Notes: generated from the letters alone by a model not told the origin. Counted from the stretch's first letter, positions 46,788 to 55,406 are shown. The stretch is DNA of 64,000 nt from Paracoccus amoyensis (GCF_014490725.1 NZ_JACOQL010000002.1:434001-498000), one strand, 5' to 3'. Numbers and translations: made by a program.

Positions 46788-47732
46788 ATGAACGGATATC
46801 TTGATACTGCCCGCCGGGTGATCCGCACCGAGGCACAGGCGCTGGCCATGCTGGCCGACGGTCTCGGCCCCGAATTTCGGCAGGCGATCGACGTGATCCT
46901 GCAAGCTCGGGGGCGAATCATTGTATCCGGTATGGGCAAATCAGGTCATATCGCGCGCAAGATTGCTGCGACCTTTGCCTCGACCGGAACGCCTGCGCAG
47001 TTCGTTCATCCTGCCGAGGCAAGCCACGGCGATCTGGGCATGGTGACCGAGGCGGACGCCGTTCTGATGCTGTCAAACAGCGGAGAGACGCCGGAACTGG
47101 CTGACCTGATCGCCCATACCCGGCGTTTCAACATTCCGCTGATCGGCGTTGCCTCGCGTCCGCAATCGACGCTGCTGCGTCAGGCCGATGTGGCGCTGGT
47201 CCTGCCAGCGGCGCCCGAAGCCTGCGGCACTGGCATCGTGCCGACGTCGTCCACCACGATGACGCTGGCGCTTGGTGATGCGCTGGCCATCGCGCTGATG
47301 GAGCATCGCCAGTTCACGCCCGAACATTTCCGCACCTTTCATCCCGGTGGCAAGCTGGGCGCACGCCTGGCAAAGGTGGCCGATCTGATGCACAGCGATA
47401 TGCCGCTGGTGCATGAAGATACGCCCATGACCGAGGCCTTGCTGGTCATCAGCCAAAAGGGCTTTGGTGTGACCGGGGTGACCAACGAACAGGGCGATCT
47501 GGTCGGCATCATCACCGATGGCGACTTGCGGCGACATATGCAGGGACTGTTGGATAATAGTGCCGCGCAGGTCATGACCCGCGACCCGCGCACCATTGGC
47601 CCCGACGCGCTTGCCGAAGCCGCCCTGGCCGAGATGCAGTCGCGCAAGATTACCTGCCTGTTCGCGGTCGAAAACAACCGCCCTCAGGGGATCTTGCAGG
47701 TTCACGATTGCCTGCGGGCAGGCGTGGTATAG
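46788..47732 (+). CDS. kdsD: Arabinose-5-phosphate isomerase KdsD/KpsF
   Basis: The protein of about 314 residues turns ribulose-5-phosphate into arabinose-5-phosphate, the first step to the Kdo sugar of LPS. An SIS domain (VSGMGKSGHIARKIAATFASTG, HPAEASHGDLG, SNSGETPEL) is followed by two CBS domains (DLMHSDMP; VMTRDPRT). I prefer the ATG at 46788, behind AAGAG at five bases, over the ATG at 46770, which lacks a site. It is the first clear LPS gene of the lpt block. Confidence 0.93.
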   Translation: MNGYLDTARRVIRTEAQALAMLADGLGPEFRQAIDVILQARGRIIVSGMGKSGHIARKIAATFASTGTPAQFVHPAEASHGDLGMVTEADAVLMLSNSGETPELADLIAHTRRFNIPLIGVASRPQSTLLRQADVALVLPAAPEACGTGIVPTSSTTMTLALGDALAIALMEHRQFTPEHFRTFHPGGKLGARLAKVADLMHSDMPLVHEDTPMTEALLVISQKGFGVTGVTNEQGDLVGIITDGDLRRHMQGLLDNSAAQVMTRDPRTIGPDALAEAALAEMQSRKITCLFAVENNRPQGILQVHDCLRAGVV

Positions 47733-47735
47733 GCC

Positions 47736-48314
47736 ATGACCCGCACGCGTATCGTTCGCTGGCTTCGGGTTCTGCTACCGCTTCTGGCGCTGGTCCTGTT
47801 GTCGACGCTGTTCTTGTTTTCGCGCCAGTCGGGGACCGAATCGCAAATCCCTTATGCCGAGGTTGATGCCGAATCGATGGCGCGTGATCCGCGAATGGTT
47901 GCGCCGCAATATTCGGGCGTGACGGATGACGGTGCCCAGATCCGGTTAGAGGCCAGCCAGGCGGAAATTGGCAACGCGCGGGGCGGGAAGGATTTGCGGC
48001 TGGACTGGCAGCGGCCTGATGGCTTGAAGGCCGATTTGACGGCGCCGGCTGCGGGCGTTGAAGGCGACACCATTCAATTGCGCGGTGGTGTGCAGATGAC
48101 AACCTCGTCCGGGTGGACGGTGGACGCCGACCAGATTGATGCAGCCACCAACCGCTCGCAAATCACGGCCAATGATGGTGTCGAGGCTCGGGCACCCTTT
48201 GGTCAGATCACCGCGCAGCAAATGGAACTGAAGCCAAAGGGCGAAACCGGTGAGCATGACGGCGATGCAATCTTGAACTTTTCTGGCGGCGTTCGTCTGA
48301 TATACCAGCCGTAA
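47736..48314 (+). CDS. lptC: LPS export protein LptC
   Basis: The 192-residue bitopic inner-membrane protein receives LPS from LptB2FG and hands it to LptA. It has one N-terminal membrane helix (LLPLLALVLLSTLFLFS) and a periplasmic LptC domain with repeated beta strands (APQYSGVTDDGAQIRLEASQAE, VDADQIDAATNRSQITANDG). Sequence conservation in LptC is low, so the call rests on length, topology and position between kdsD and lptA. Confidence 0.9.
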   Translation: MTRTRIVRWLRVLLPLLALVLLSTLFLFSRQSGTESQIPYAEVDAESMARDPRMVAPQYSGVTDDGAQIRLEASQAEIGNARGGKDLRLDWQRPDGLKADLTAPAAGVEGDTIQLRGGVQMTTSSGWTVDADQIDAATNRSQITANDGVEARAPFGQITAQQMELKPKGETGEHDGDAILNFSGGVRLIYQP

Positions 48315-48349
48315 CCTTGTAAAAAATTACGCAACGGAAGGATCATCAC

Positions 48350-48826
48350 ATGATGCGCCCCCTGCTGACCGTCCTGTTATTCGCGGCTGCTCCGGTTTGG
48401 GCGCAGAACGTTACCTTTGGCGGCATGAAAGCCGATACCTCGCTGCCGGTCGAAGTGGCGGCGGATAACCTGGCCGTGAATCAATCCAATGGCAGCGCCA
48501 CGTTCACCGGCAATGTCGTGATCGGACAGGGTGAGATGCGCCTGGCGGCGGATACCGTGACAGTCGATTACGCCGAGGGCGGACAGAATCGCATCAAGTC
48601 GCTGCATGCGACCGGCAACGTGACGCTGGTGTCGGGGGAAGATGCTGCCGAAGCGGCCGAGGCGACCTATAATGTCGAATCGGGGAATGTCGTGCTGACG
48701 GGTGATGTCGTGCTGACCCAGGGGCCGAATGTGCTGACCGGCAACAACATGACGGTCAATCTGGAAACCGGAACTGCGCAGGTCGAAGGCCGCGTGCGTT
48801 CCGTCCTGCAATCGGGCGCAAACTGA
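48350..48826 (+). CDS. lptA: LPS periplasmic bridge protein LptA
   Basis: The 158-residue periplasmic protein polymerises to bridge inner and outer membranes for LPS. A signal peptide (cleavage after VWA, about residue 18) precedes an OstA-like beta-jellyroll (VEVAADNLAVNQSNGSATFTGNVVIGQG, ADTVTVDYAEGG, LTGNNMTVNLETGTAQVEG). GGAAGG stands before the tandem ATGs. Its stop overlaps the lptB start by one base (TGATG). Confidence 0.92.
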   Translation: MMRPLLTVLLFAAAPVWAQNVTFGGMKADTSLPVEVAADNLAVNQSNGSATFTGNVVIGQGEMRLAADTVTVDYAEGGQNRIKSLHATGNVTLVSGEDAAEAAEATYNVESGNVVLTGDVVLTQGPNVLTGNNMTVNLETGTAQVEGRVRSVLQSGAN

Positions 48827-49572
48827 TGTCGAAAGCAGAGACCAGCAAAGACGGGCTGATCGTGCGCAAATTGCGCAAGGCCTATAAGAACCGCCCGGTG
48901 ATCCGTGATGTCTCGATGGAACTGTCGCGTGGCGAGGTTGTGGCCCTTCTGGGTCCAAACGGTTCGGGCAAGACGACCTGCTTTTATTGCATCGCAGGTC
49001 TGGTTCAGCCCGATTCCGGGCAGGTGATCATTGATCGGCAGGACGCGACGCGGCTGCCGATGTTCCGGCGGGCGCGTATGGGCATTGGCTATCTGCCGCA
49101 GGAAATGTCGATCTTTCGCGGGTTGACGGTAGAACAGAATATCATGGCGGTGCTGGAGGTGGCTGAAAGCGATCAGCGCCACCGCCGCGACCGGTTAGAG
49201 GAATTGCTGGGCGATTTTTCGATCGGGCATTTGCGCGGGGCACCGGCATTGGCGCTGTCGGGCGGTGAACGCCGCCGGGTCGAAATCGCCCGCTGTCTTG
49301 CCTCGAATCCCGGCTTCCTGTTGCTGGATGAACCTTTCGCCGGGGTCGATCCGATCGCCGTGGGCGAGATTCGCGAACTTGTGCAGGATCTGAAGACCCG
49401 CGGCATCGGTGTGCTGATCACTGACCATAACGTGCGGGAAACATTGGGGATCGTGGATCTGGCCTATATTTTGCACGATGGCCATGTGCTTATGTCAGGC
49501 TCTACCGCTGAAATCATTGCTGATAAGCGGGTTCGGGAAGTCTATCTGGGCGACAGCTTTCAGATGGCCTGA
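48826..49572 (+). CDS. lptB: LPS export ABC ATPase LptB
   Basis: The 248-residue ATPase drives LPS extraction with LptF and LptG, which are not in this window. Walker A is LLGPNGSGKTTCFYCIAGL, the signature LSGGERRRVEIARCL and Walker B LLLDEPFAGVDP; YLPQEMSIFRGL is LptB-like. It begins with a one-base overlap with lptA. Unlike many proteobacteria, no rpoN follows; after 185 bases comes hpf. Confidence 0.95.
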   Translation: MSKAETSKDGLIVRKLRKAYKNRPVIRDVSMELSRGEVVALLGPNGSGKTTCFYCIAGLVQPDSGQVIIDRQDATRLPMFRRARMGIGYLPQEMSIFRGLTVEQNIMAVLEVAESDQRHRRDRLEELLGDFSIGHLRGAPALALSGGERRRVEIARCLASNPGFLLLDEPFAGVDPIAVGEIRELVQDLKTRGIGVLITDHNVRETLGIVDLAYILHDGHVLMSGSTAEIIADKRVREVYLGDSFQMA

Positions 49573-49757
49573 CGCGGACCGATTGTTTCAAATTCAGTTC
49601 ACCACGTATGCGCACCGTTGACAGATCGCCCCGACTGTCACCAAATTGATATTTAAGGGCGCAGCCTGCTGCGCTCTGTCATATCCCGTTTTCCGCCGCA
49701 GGCCGGCTTCATAACGGGTCGGCGCAAGTGGCAACGGGTAACCGGAGAGGAGATACG

Positions 49758-50342
49758 ATGCGCTACACCATCAGCGGAAAACAAATTGATGTCGGTGAAG
49801 CTCTTAGCACTCATGTTGAAACCGAACTGGGTGAAACGCTGGGCAAGTATTCGCAGCGCCCGACTGACGCGACGGTTACCTTCTCCAAGGATGCGTATGA
49901 ATATTTATGCGACGCGGTGGTCCATCTTTCCACTGGTCTGACGGTTCAGGCGCGCGCGCATGCAAACGAAATCTATGCGGCCTTTGACGGCTGCAAGGAA
50001 AAGATGGACAAGCAGCTGCGCCGTTACAAACGCCGGCTGAAGGACCATCAGAAGGACAGGTCGGAACCTGTTGAATTCGGCGCGGCTGGCATGTATGTGC
50101 TGACGGCTGATGAAGATGACTGGGAAACGCATGACGACGGGATCCAGCCCATCATTATCGCTGAAATGGAATCGCGGGTTCCGACCCTGTCGGTTGGTGA
50201 CGCTGTAATGCAGATGGAATTGGCCGGAACGCCGCTGTTGGTTTTCCGCAACGAGAAACATGGTGGCGTCAACGTGGTCCATCGTCGTGATGATGGAAAT
50301 GTCGGCTGGATCGACCCGCGCGGCACTGGAAATGTGCAATAA
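49758..50342 (+). CDS. hpf: Long-form ribosome hibernation promoting factor
   Basis: The 194-residue protein pairs ribosomes into inactive 100S dimers in slow growth. The N-terminal domain (MRYTISGKQIDVGEALSTHVETELG) binds the 30S subunit. The C-terminal dimerisation domain (SRVPTLSVGDAVMQMELAGTPLLVFRNE) marks the long form, HPFlong. A strong GGAGAGGAG precedes the ATG at 49758. A GCGCAG/CTGCGC hairpin at 49659-49674 lies in the leader, and TTGACA at 49618-49623 may be part of its promoter. Confidence 0.94.
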   Translation: MRYTISGKQIDVGEALSTHVETELGETLGKYSQRPTDATVTFSKDAYEYLCDAVVHLSTGLTVQARAHANEIYAAFDGCKEKMDKQLRRYKRRLKDHQKDRSEPVEFGAAGMYVLTADEDDWETHDDGIQPIIIAEMESRVPTLSVGDAVMQMELAGTPLLVFRNEKHGGVNVVHRRDDGNVGWIDPRGTGNVQ

Positions 50343-50369
50343 CGCTGTGTGACGCCCAAAAAACTGATA

Positions 50370-50395
50370 CGCCCCCGTCAACATGTGCGGGGGCG
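50370..50395 (+). terminator. GC-rich hairpin between hpf and ptsN
   Basis: CGCCCCCG (50370-50377) pairs with CGGGGGCG (50388-50395) around a ten-base loop. No T-tract follows, and it ends 25 bases before the ptsN start. It may attenuate or process the transcript rather than end it. Confidence 0.45.
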
Positions 50396-50420
50396 AACAG
50401 CTTAGGAAAGACGCAAGACA

Positions 50421-50885
50421 ATGCAACTTAGCGAGATACTTAAGCCGGGCGCTGTGCGCTCATTGGCCCAGGTTACCTCGAAAAAGCGCCTGTTTCAGGA
50501 GCTGGCCGAATTGGCTCAGTCCGAATATGGCCTGAACGCATCCGAGGTGCTGGACGCCTTGCAAGAGCGTGAAAGCCTTGGGCCAACGGGCGTCGGTCAA
50601 GGGGTCGCCCTGCCGCATGCACGGCTGCACGGTCTGGATAAGGTTGTCGGTCTGTTCATCCGTCTTGAAAAGCCGCTGGATTTTGACGCGGTGGATCGCC
50701 AGCCCGTCGATCTGATATTTGCACTGCTGGCCCCCGAAACCAGTGGCGTCGATCACCTGAAGGCGCTGGCCTTGGTGTCGCGCACCCTGCGGGATGCCGA
50801 TTTAAGAGGCAAACTGCGCGCGAATGACGATCCGGTGGCCTTGCATGCGGTTCTTTCCGCCGCTCAGGGAATTAAAGCCGCCTGA
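50421..50885 (+). CDS. ptsN: Nitrogen PTS IIA protein PtsN
   Basis: The 154-residue EIIA-Ntr protein is phosphorylated by the nitrogen PTS and regulates processes such as potassium uptake. The phospho-accepting histidine is H66 in GVALPHARL. MQLSEILKPGAVRSLAQVTSKKRLFQELAELA is a standard start, and LLAPETSGVDHLKALALVSRTLRD is conserved. It completes the lpt-hpf-ptsN order. Confidence 0.95.
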   Translation: MQLSEILKPGAVRSLAQVTSKKRLFQELAELAQSEYGLNASEVLDALQERESLGPTGVGQGVALPHARLHGLDKVVGLFIRLEKPLDFDAVDRQPVDLIFALLAPETSGVDHLKALALVSRTLRDADLRGKLRANDDPVALHAVLSAAQGIKAA

Positions 50886-50950
50886 AGGCTTTGATTTGGT
50901 CCGATTCGGCCCTATGGTGGGAAGGTGAGGACTAAAAAGGAGGCCCGAAG

Positions 50951-51136
50951 ATGAGCAAACGCGACTTCGAAGAGCCGCTTGGTAGCAGTGCCCGCTTACG
51001 CGAGTTTGTCCGCCAGGAACGTGAATCCGGTGTTCATCCATCCGTGATGGCGCTGCGTTCGCGCCCAAAAGACCGATCCGAGGACGGACGTAAGGTTTCG
51101 GAATTTGCCCGGATCGAACGTGGCCACGAAGTCTGA
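50951..51136 (+). CDS. Small unknown protein (61 residues)
   Basis: A strong AAGGAGG seven bases before the ATG at 50951 argues that this short frame is a real gene. The product is charged and hydrophilic (MSKRDFEEPLGSSARLREFVRQER, SRPKDRSEDGRKVSEFARIERG), without a signal or membrane segment. I do not recognise it. It follows ptsN by 65 bases and ends before a terminator shared with ilvE. Confidence 0.6.
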   Translation: MSKRDFEEPLGSSARLREFVRQERESGVHPSVMALRSRPKDRSEDGRKVSEFARIERGHEV

Positions 51137-51209
51137 CTGAAAATACTGGCAAAAATTTGGCGAAGACGCTGTAACAGCGTTTGCCATACTCTTGTTCCCT
51201 TGAATGGCA

Positions 51210-51242
51210 GGCGCGGCCCGGTTTTATCCGTGGCCGCGCCTT
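51210..51242. terminator. Hairpin between the 61-residue gene and ilvE
   Basis: A 10-bp stem (51210-51219 with 51233-51242) with a 13-base loop is followed by TTT on the plus strand. It lies between the convergent stops at 51136 and 51263 and could serve both. Confidence 0.6.
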
Positions 51243-51262
51243 TGGGTTCGTGGTGCAGGTAT

Positions 51263-52132
51263 CTACGCCCGGACCAGCTTTTCGTAATCTTCGGCGATCT
51301 TGCGGGTCGTTTGACCAACCTGGAAGTTCCAGTCACCTATCTGCGCAACCGGGGTTATCTCGGCGGCGGTGCCGGTCAGGAAGCATTCCTGAAAACCGTC
51401 CAGTTCCTCGGGTTTGATGCGGCGTTCATGCACGGTGGTGCCGTTGTCTTTCAGCATCTGGATGACGGTCTGACGGGTGATCCCGTTCAGGAAGCGGTCG
51501 GCTTGCGGGGTATGAACCTCGCCATCCTTGACGAAGAAGATATTCGCGCCGGTTGCCTCGGCCACATAGCCTTCCCAATCCATGAACAGCGCATCCGAAA
51601 AGCCTTTGGCTTCGGCGGCATGCTTTGACATGGTGCAGATCATATACAGGCCCGCAGCCTTGGCGGCGGTCGGAATGGTTTCCGGGCTGGGCCGCTTCCA
51701 CTTTGCAACATCCAGCTTGGCGCCCTGCCATTTGGCATCGCCGTAATAGCTGCCCCATTCCCACGCAGCCACGGCCATGCGCACCGGGTTACGGGCGGCC
51801 GATACGCCCATGTCGGGGCCCGAACCGCGCCACATCACAGCCCGAACATAGGCGTTGGTAAAGCCGTTTGCGTTCAGCACAGCTTCCTTTGCCGCGTCGA
51901 TTTCGTCGGCTGTATAGGGGGAAGGCATGTCCAGCAAACGCGCGGATTCGATCAGCCGCAGCGAATGTTCATGGCCCTTGAAAATTTTCCCGTCATAGCA
52001 GCGCTCGCCCTCGAACACGGAACTGGCATAGTGCAACGCATGGGTCAGAATATGCACCTTCGCATCGCGCCAATCGACCAGTTCGCCATCAAGCCAGATC
52101 TTGCCGTCGCGATCGTCATATGCCGCCGTCAT
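51263..52132 (-). CDS. ilvE: Branched-chain amino acid aminotransferase
   Basis: The 289-residue fold-type IV PLP enzyme makes valine, leucine and isoleucine from their keto acids. K158 in PTAAKAAGLYM is the PLP lysine. HILTHALHYASSVFEGERCY and VAEATGANIFFVKDGEV are family motifs. I chose the ATG at 52132 (GGAGA five bases away) over one 12 bases upstream. The gene diverges from a MarR regulator, but nothing indicates control by it. Confidence 0.93.
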   Translation of the reverse strand: MTAAYDDRDGKIWLDGELVDWRDAKVHILTHALHYASSVFEGERCYDGKIFKGHEHSLRLIESARLLDMPSPYTADEIDAAKEAVLNANGFTNAYVRAVMWRGSGPDMGVSAARNPVRMAVAAWEWGSYYGDAKWQGAKLDVAKWKRPSPETIPTAAKAAGLYMICTMSKHAAEAKGFSDALFMDWEGYVAEATGANIFFVKDGEVHTPQADRFLNGITRQTVIQMLKDNGTTVHERRIKPEELDGFQECFLTGTAAEITPVAQIGDWNFQVGQTTRKIAEDYEKLVRA

Positions 52133-52242
52133 CTTTCTCTCCATCTTTCGGTTTTCATTTCTTGCGCAGCCTGACCGGAATCAATCTTTTTGTTGCGTAA
52201 TCACTTGACGGCTAGCAATCGAATCTAGGAAAGTCAACATGG

Positions 52243-52262
52243 CTGCCATATCAACTTGGCAG
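52243..52262. promoter_or_regulatory. Putative MarR operator
   Basis: CTGCCA (52243-52248) and TGGCAG (52257-52262) form an inverted repeat with an eight-base spacer, 18 bases before the marR-type gene. MarR proteins often bind such repeats in their own promoters. Confidence 0.35.
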
Positions 52263-52280
52263 TTTGAAAGATGAGGGCAA

Positions 52281-52799
52281 ATGGCCGAACAACTGCGTAG
52301 CCAGACCATGGTCGGTGAGGATCTTCTGTTCCTGACCGATGATCAGCTTCGTCGGGGGATCGAGGCGATGTTCTTTGCCTACCGGGCATTTACTGCCGAT
52401 CCCGATCTGATTCTGGCCGATATTGATTACGGCCGGGCGCATCACCGGGCGGTGCATTTCATCCATCGCGATCCTGGACTGACGGTCACATCGCTGCTGG
52501 CGGTGTTGGGTGTGACCAAGCAATCGCTGAATCGTGTGCTGCGGACGCTGATTGACGATGGGCTGGTCGAAAGCCGCGTGGGCCGCAGGGATCGCCGCGA
52601 ACGTCAGCTTTACCTGACTGACAAGGGAACCGCATTGGAACGTAAATTGTCAGAGGCGCAGCGGGCGCGGATGCGGGCGGCCTATCGCGCGGCAGGGCCG
52701 CAGGCCGTCGGCGGTTTTCGTCAGGTGCTGGAAGCGATGATGGACCCCGAGACGCGCTCGCAGTATCAGGCAATGAAGGACTTGCCCGAAGAACGTTGA
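52281..52799 (+). CDS. petP: MarR-family regulator, PetP-like
   Basis: The 172-residue winged-helix regulator has its helix-turn-helix in LTVTSLLAVLGVTKQSLNRVLRTLIDDGLVESR, followed by the wing RRDRRERQLYLTDKG. The partner downstream is an OmpR-type response regulator. This pair matches petP-petR as known from Rhodobacter capsulatus, where it affects cytochrome bc1 expression. The name rests on gene order and style, not on a search. GAGGG lies just before the ATG. Confidence 0.85.
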   Translation: MAEQLRSQTMVGEDLLFLTDDQLRRGIEAMFFAYRAFTADPDLILADIDYGRAHHRAVHFIHRDPGLTVTSLLAVLGVTKQSLNRVLRTLIDDGLVESRVGRRDRRERQLYLTDKGTALERKLSEAQRARMRAAYRAAGPQAVGGFRQVLEAMMDPETRSQYQAMKDLPEER

Positions 52800-52808
52800 G
52801 GATTGCCC

Positions 52809-53516
52809 ATGAGCCTTCAGGACGCACATATCCTGATCGTCGATGATGATGAGCGCATTCGCGCATTGCTGGGGAAATTCCTCCGCAAGAACGGCTATAT
52901 GGTCACCATCGCTGCGGATGCCGCGCGGGCCCGGCGGCTGCTGTCGGGGTTGGAGTTTGATCTGATCGTGCTGGACGTGATGATGCCGGGCGAAGACGGC
53001 GTGTCGCTGACCCGCGCGCTGCGTCAGAAGATCACCACGCCCATTCTGCTGCTGACCGCAAAGGGTGAGATCGAGGATCGCATCGCGGGACTTGAAAGCG
53101 GCGCCGACGATTATCTGACCAAGCCGTTCGAGCCGCGTGAATTACTGCTGCGGATCGGGGCGATCCTGCGCCGTGTCCCTGCGGTCGAGGCATCGCAACC
53201 CAAATTCCTGACCCTTGGCGTGCTGCGCTATGACATGGAAAAGGGTGAGCTGTGGCAGGATGACAGCTATGTTCGCCTGACCGGAACTGAACAGGCCCTG
53301 CTGCGCCGTTTGGCCGCCAGCCGGGGACAGCCTGTCAGCCGCGCCGACCTGATCGAGGATCTGGGGCGCGGCGGGGCCGGGGATGAGACGGAAAACTCGG
53401 AACGCGCCATCGACGTGCAGATCACCCGCCTGCGCCGCAAGATCGAAACCGACCCGAAAGAGCCGCGCTTTCTGCAGACCGTGCGCGGCACCGGATATAT
53501 GCTGATGACCGACTAA
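52809..53516 (+). CDS. petR: OmpR-type response regulator, PetR-like
   Basis: The 235-residue regulator has a receiver domain whose acceptor aspartate is D56 in LIVLDVMMPGEDG, with K106 in LTKPFEPREL. A winged-helix DNA-binding domain follows (RAIDVQITRLRRKIETDPKEPRFLQTVRGTGYML). The ATG at 52809 has TGAGGA six bases upstream. No histidine kinase gene is adjacent, so the phosphate donor is elsewhere. It is separated from the MarR gene by nine bases and is surely co-transcribed with it. Confidence 0.9.
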   Translation: MSLQDAHILIVDDDERIRALLGKFLRKNGYMVTIAADAARARRLLSGLEFDLIVLDVMMPGEDGVSLTRALRQKITTPILLLTAKGEIEDRIAGLESGADDYLTKPFEPRELLLRIGAILRRVPAVEASQPKFLTLGVLRYDMEKGELWQDDSYVRLTGTEQALLRRLAASRGQPVSRADLIEDLGRGGAGDETENSERAIDVQITRLRRKIETDPKEPRFLQTVRGTGYMLMTD

Positions 53517-53545
53517 GGCTTGCCGACAGGTCGGCCAGTCCTTAG
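53513..53545 (+). terminator. Two-tier hairpin at the petR stop codon
   Basis: An outer CTAAGG (53513-53518) with CCTTAG (53540-53545) encloses an inner GCCGAC-AG-GTCGGC (53522-53535). The petR stop lies in the outer arm, and the UDG-family gene starts at 53558. There is no T-tract, so termination would be partial. Confidence 0.4.
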
Positions 53546-53557
53546 CTTGCAGCGATC

Positions 53558-54379
53558 ATGGAATCCAACCCGATATATCAGGGATTCGAGCTTGATGCCG
53601 AAACCGCCCTTGCCCTGCTGGAATGGCAGGTCGAAATGGGTGCGGATGAACCGATTCTGGAGGATGCGACGGACCGCTTTGAGCTGACTGCCAGCAAGCG
53701 CGTGGAACCCGCGCCTTTGCAAATGCAGGTGCAGCCTGCGGCGCCACCACCCGTCAGGGATGACAGCGCCCATCTGGATGCGCTGATCGCCGAGGCCGAG
53801 GCTTTGGCCGCCTCTGCGGATACGCTGGAGGCTTTGGCGGCGGTTCAGGAAGCCTATGACGGAATCGAGCTGAAAAAGGGTGCGCGGAACTTCTGCTTCG
53901 CGGATGGAAATCCCAAGGCGCGCCTGCTGCTCCTTGGCGAAGCGCCGGGCGATGAAGAGGATCGTCAGGGCCGCCCCTTTGTCGGGCGCGCGGGGCAGTT
54001 GCTGGACAAGATGTTCGACGCCATCGGACTGTCGCGCAGCGCCGTCGATGCCGAGAAGTCGTTGTATATCACGAATGTGCTGACATGGCGTCCGCCGGGT
54101 AACCGCGATCCAAGCCCTGATGAGATCGCGCTGAGCATGCCCTTTGTGCGCCGCCATATCGAACTGGCCGCACCCGATCTGATCGTGCTGATGGGGAATA
54201 TCCCCTGTCAGGCGGCGCTTGGCCGCCGGGGCATCCTGCGCCTGCGTGGAACATGGACAGAAGCCTTTGGCCGTCCCGCATTACCGATGACGCATCCGGC
54301 CTATCTGCTGCGCAATCCGCCCGCGAAACGAGAGGCCTGGGCCGATCTGCTGTCACTGTCTGCGCGGCTGTCGGATTAG
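53558..54379 (+). CDS. Uracil-DNA glycosylase family 4-like protein
   Basis: The 273-residue protein has a helical N-terminal extension of about 100 residues, then the family motif LLGEAPGDEEDRQGRPFVGRAGQLLD, ITNVLTWRPPGNRDPSP and MTHPAYLLRNP. These are the uracil-binding and catalytic blocks of family 4/5 UDGs. The whole protein holds only two cysteines (NFCFADG and GNIPCQ), fewer than the four that hold the usual iron-sulfur cluster. Its stop shares TTAG with the stop of the convergent gene. Confidence 0.85.
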   Translation: MESNPIYQGFELDAETALALLEWQVEMGADEPILEDATDRFELTASKRVEPAPLQMQVQPAAPPPVRDDSAHLDALIAEAEALAASADTLEALAAVQEAYDGIELKKGARNFCFADGNPKARLLLLGEAPGDEEDRQGRPFVGRAGQLLDKMFDAIGLSRSAVDAEKSLYITNVLTWRPPGNRDPSPDEIALSMPFVRRHIELAAPDLIVLMGNIPCQAALGRRGILRLRGTWTEAFGRPALPMTHPAYLLRNPPAKREAWADLLSLSARLSD

Positions 54380-55161
54380 CTTTCGGGCTGGCATCCCTGA
54401 ATCTCGGACGCGCCAGCCGGGCCGATCACCGTGATCCGTAAGCTGTCAGTGTCCAGCGGAAATGGGGCAGAGCTTTCGGGGACGAAATCGGCGACGGCGA
54501 TCTGACCGCCTTCACTGTTTTCAATCACGGTTCCAGATACCCAGATATCGGGCTGATTGGTCAACTCGATTGCGGCAATCTCTATCTGATTGTCGGGCAG
54601 CGACACCTGAACCCGTATGCCATCGGATATATCCTGAACCCGACAGGACAGCAGCTGTTGGACGGGTTGCGGCACATCCAGCAGCACGGCTTCGATCATC
54701 GGATCGGGGCTGTCCGCCGGCTGATCGGCCCGCAGCGAAACATGCGCGGGCACGCAGATATTTTCGCACAGGCCGAAATCCATCTGCGCGGACAGGCCGA
54801 CAGGTTTGCCCGCATCCTTCGGCGTTGCCGTGAAGGGCAGGACCAGCCGGTCGTGATAGCCCATCGTCAGAGAATCACCGGAACGGATTGCTTCTGGTGC
54901 GGGCCAGTGAAAGGTGACCTCGGCCAGATTGTCCGACCCGCTCCAATCGAAACTGGGGGGCAGGCCACTGTCGCCGGGGCTGCGCCAATAGGTTTTCCAC
55001 CCCGGCTGCAGCGTCAGTTCGATCGCGGCGATCCGGTTTCCGTCGGCATCCGTCCAACCGGGCAGCATCCGCGCCGAGGTCAGGCCGGGGGGCATGTCCT
55101 GCGCAAATGCAGGCAGGGCAAGGGAAATGGCGGCGATCAGCGGAATTCCAGCGTGTTTCAT
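54376..55161 (-). CDS. DsbD N-terminal-domain-like periplasmic protein
   Basis: The 261-residue exported protein has a signal peptide with cleavage near FA-QD (residue 20). The rest resembles the DsbD-alpha immunoglobulin-like domain: LQPGWKTYWRSPGDSGLPPSF, then C132-E-N-I-C136 in FGLCENICVPAH, the disulfide pair. It lacks DsbD membrane segments, so it may accept or relay electrons in the periplasm. It converges on the UDG-family gene with a four-base overlap. Confidence 0.8.
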   Translation of the reverse strand: MKHAGIPLIAAISLALPAFAQDMPPGLTSARMLPGWTDADGNRIAAIELTLQPGWKTYWRSPGDSGLPPSFDWSGSDNLAEVTFHWPAPEAIRSGDSLTMGYHDRLVLPFTATPKDAGKPVGLSAQMDFGLCENICVPAHVSLRADQPADSPDPMIEAVLLDVPQPVQQLLSCRVQDISDGIRVQVSLPDNQIEIAAIELTNQPDIWVSGTVIENSEGGQIAVADFVPESSAPFPLDTDSLRITVIGPAGASEIQGCQPES

Positions 55162-55406
55162 ACGATCTGCATAGCGATTGTGCAGCGCGGCATGAAGTCA
55201 CAAACCCGCGTGGCCCTTGCAACATCTGCGCCGAGTGACGATGTTATCTGAAATGGGTCAGCATCATCACAGTGATATCACCAACCGCTTTTCGCTTTGC
55301 TGGCCGGCGCGCAAATCCGTCATTGGCATTCCACATAAGCCCGTCCGAGGTCTGTCAGCCATGTCCGGTGGCGCGATAAAAAATTTTTCCGGCCAAGGAG
55401 GTCAGG

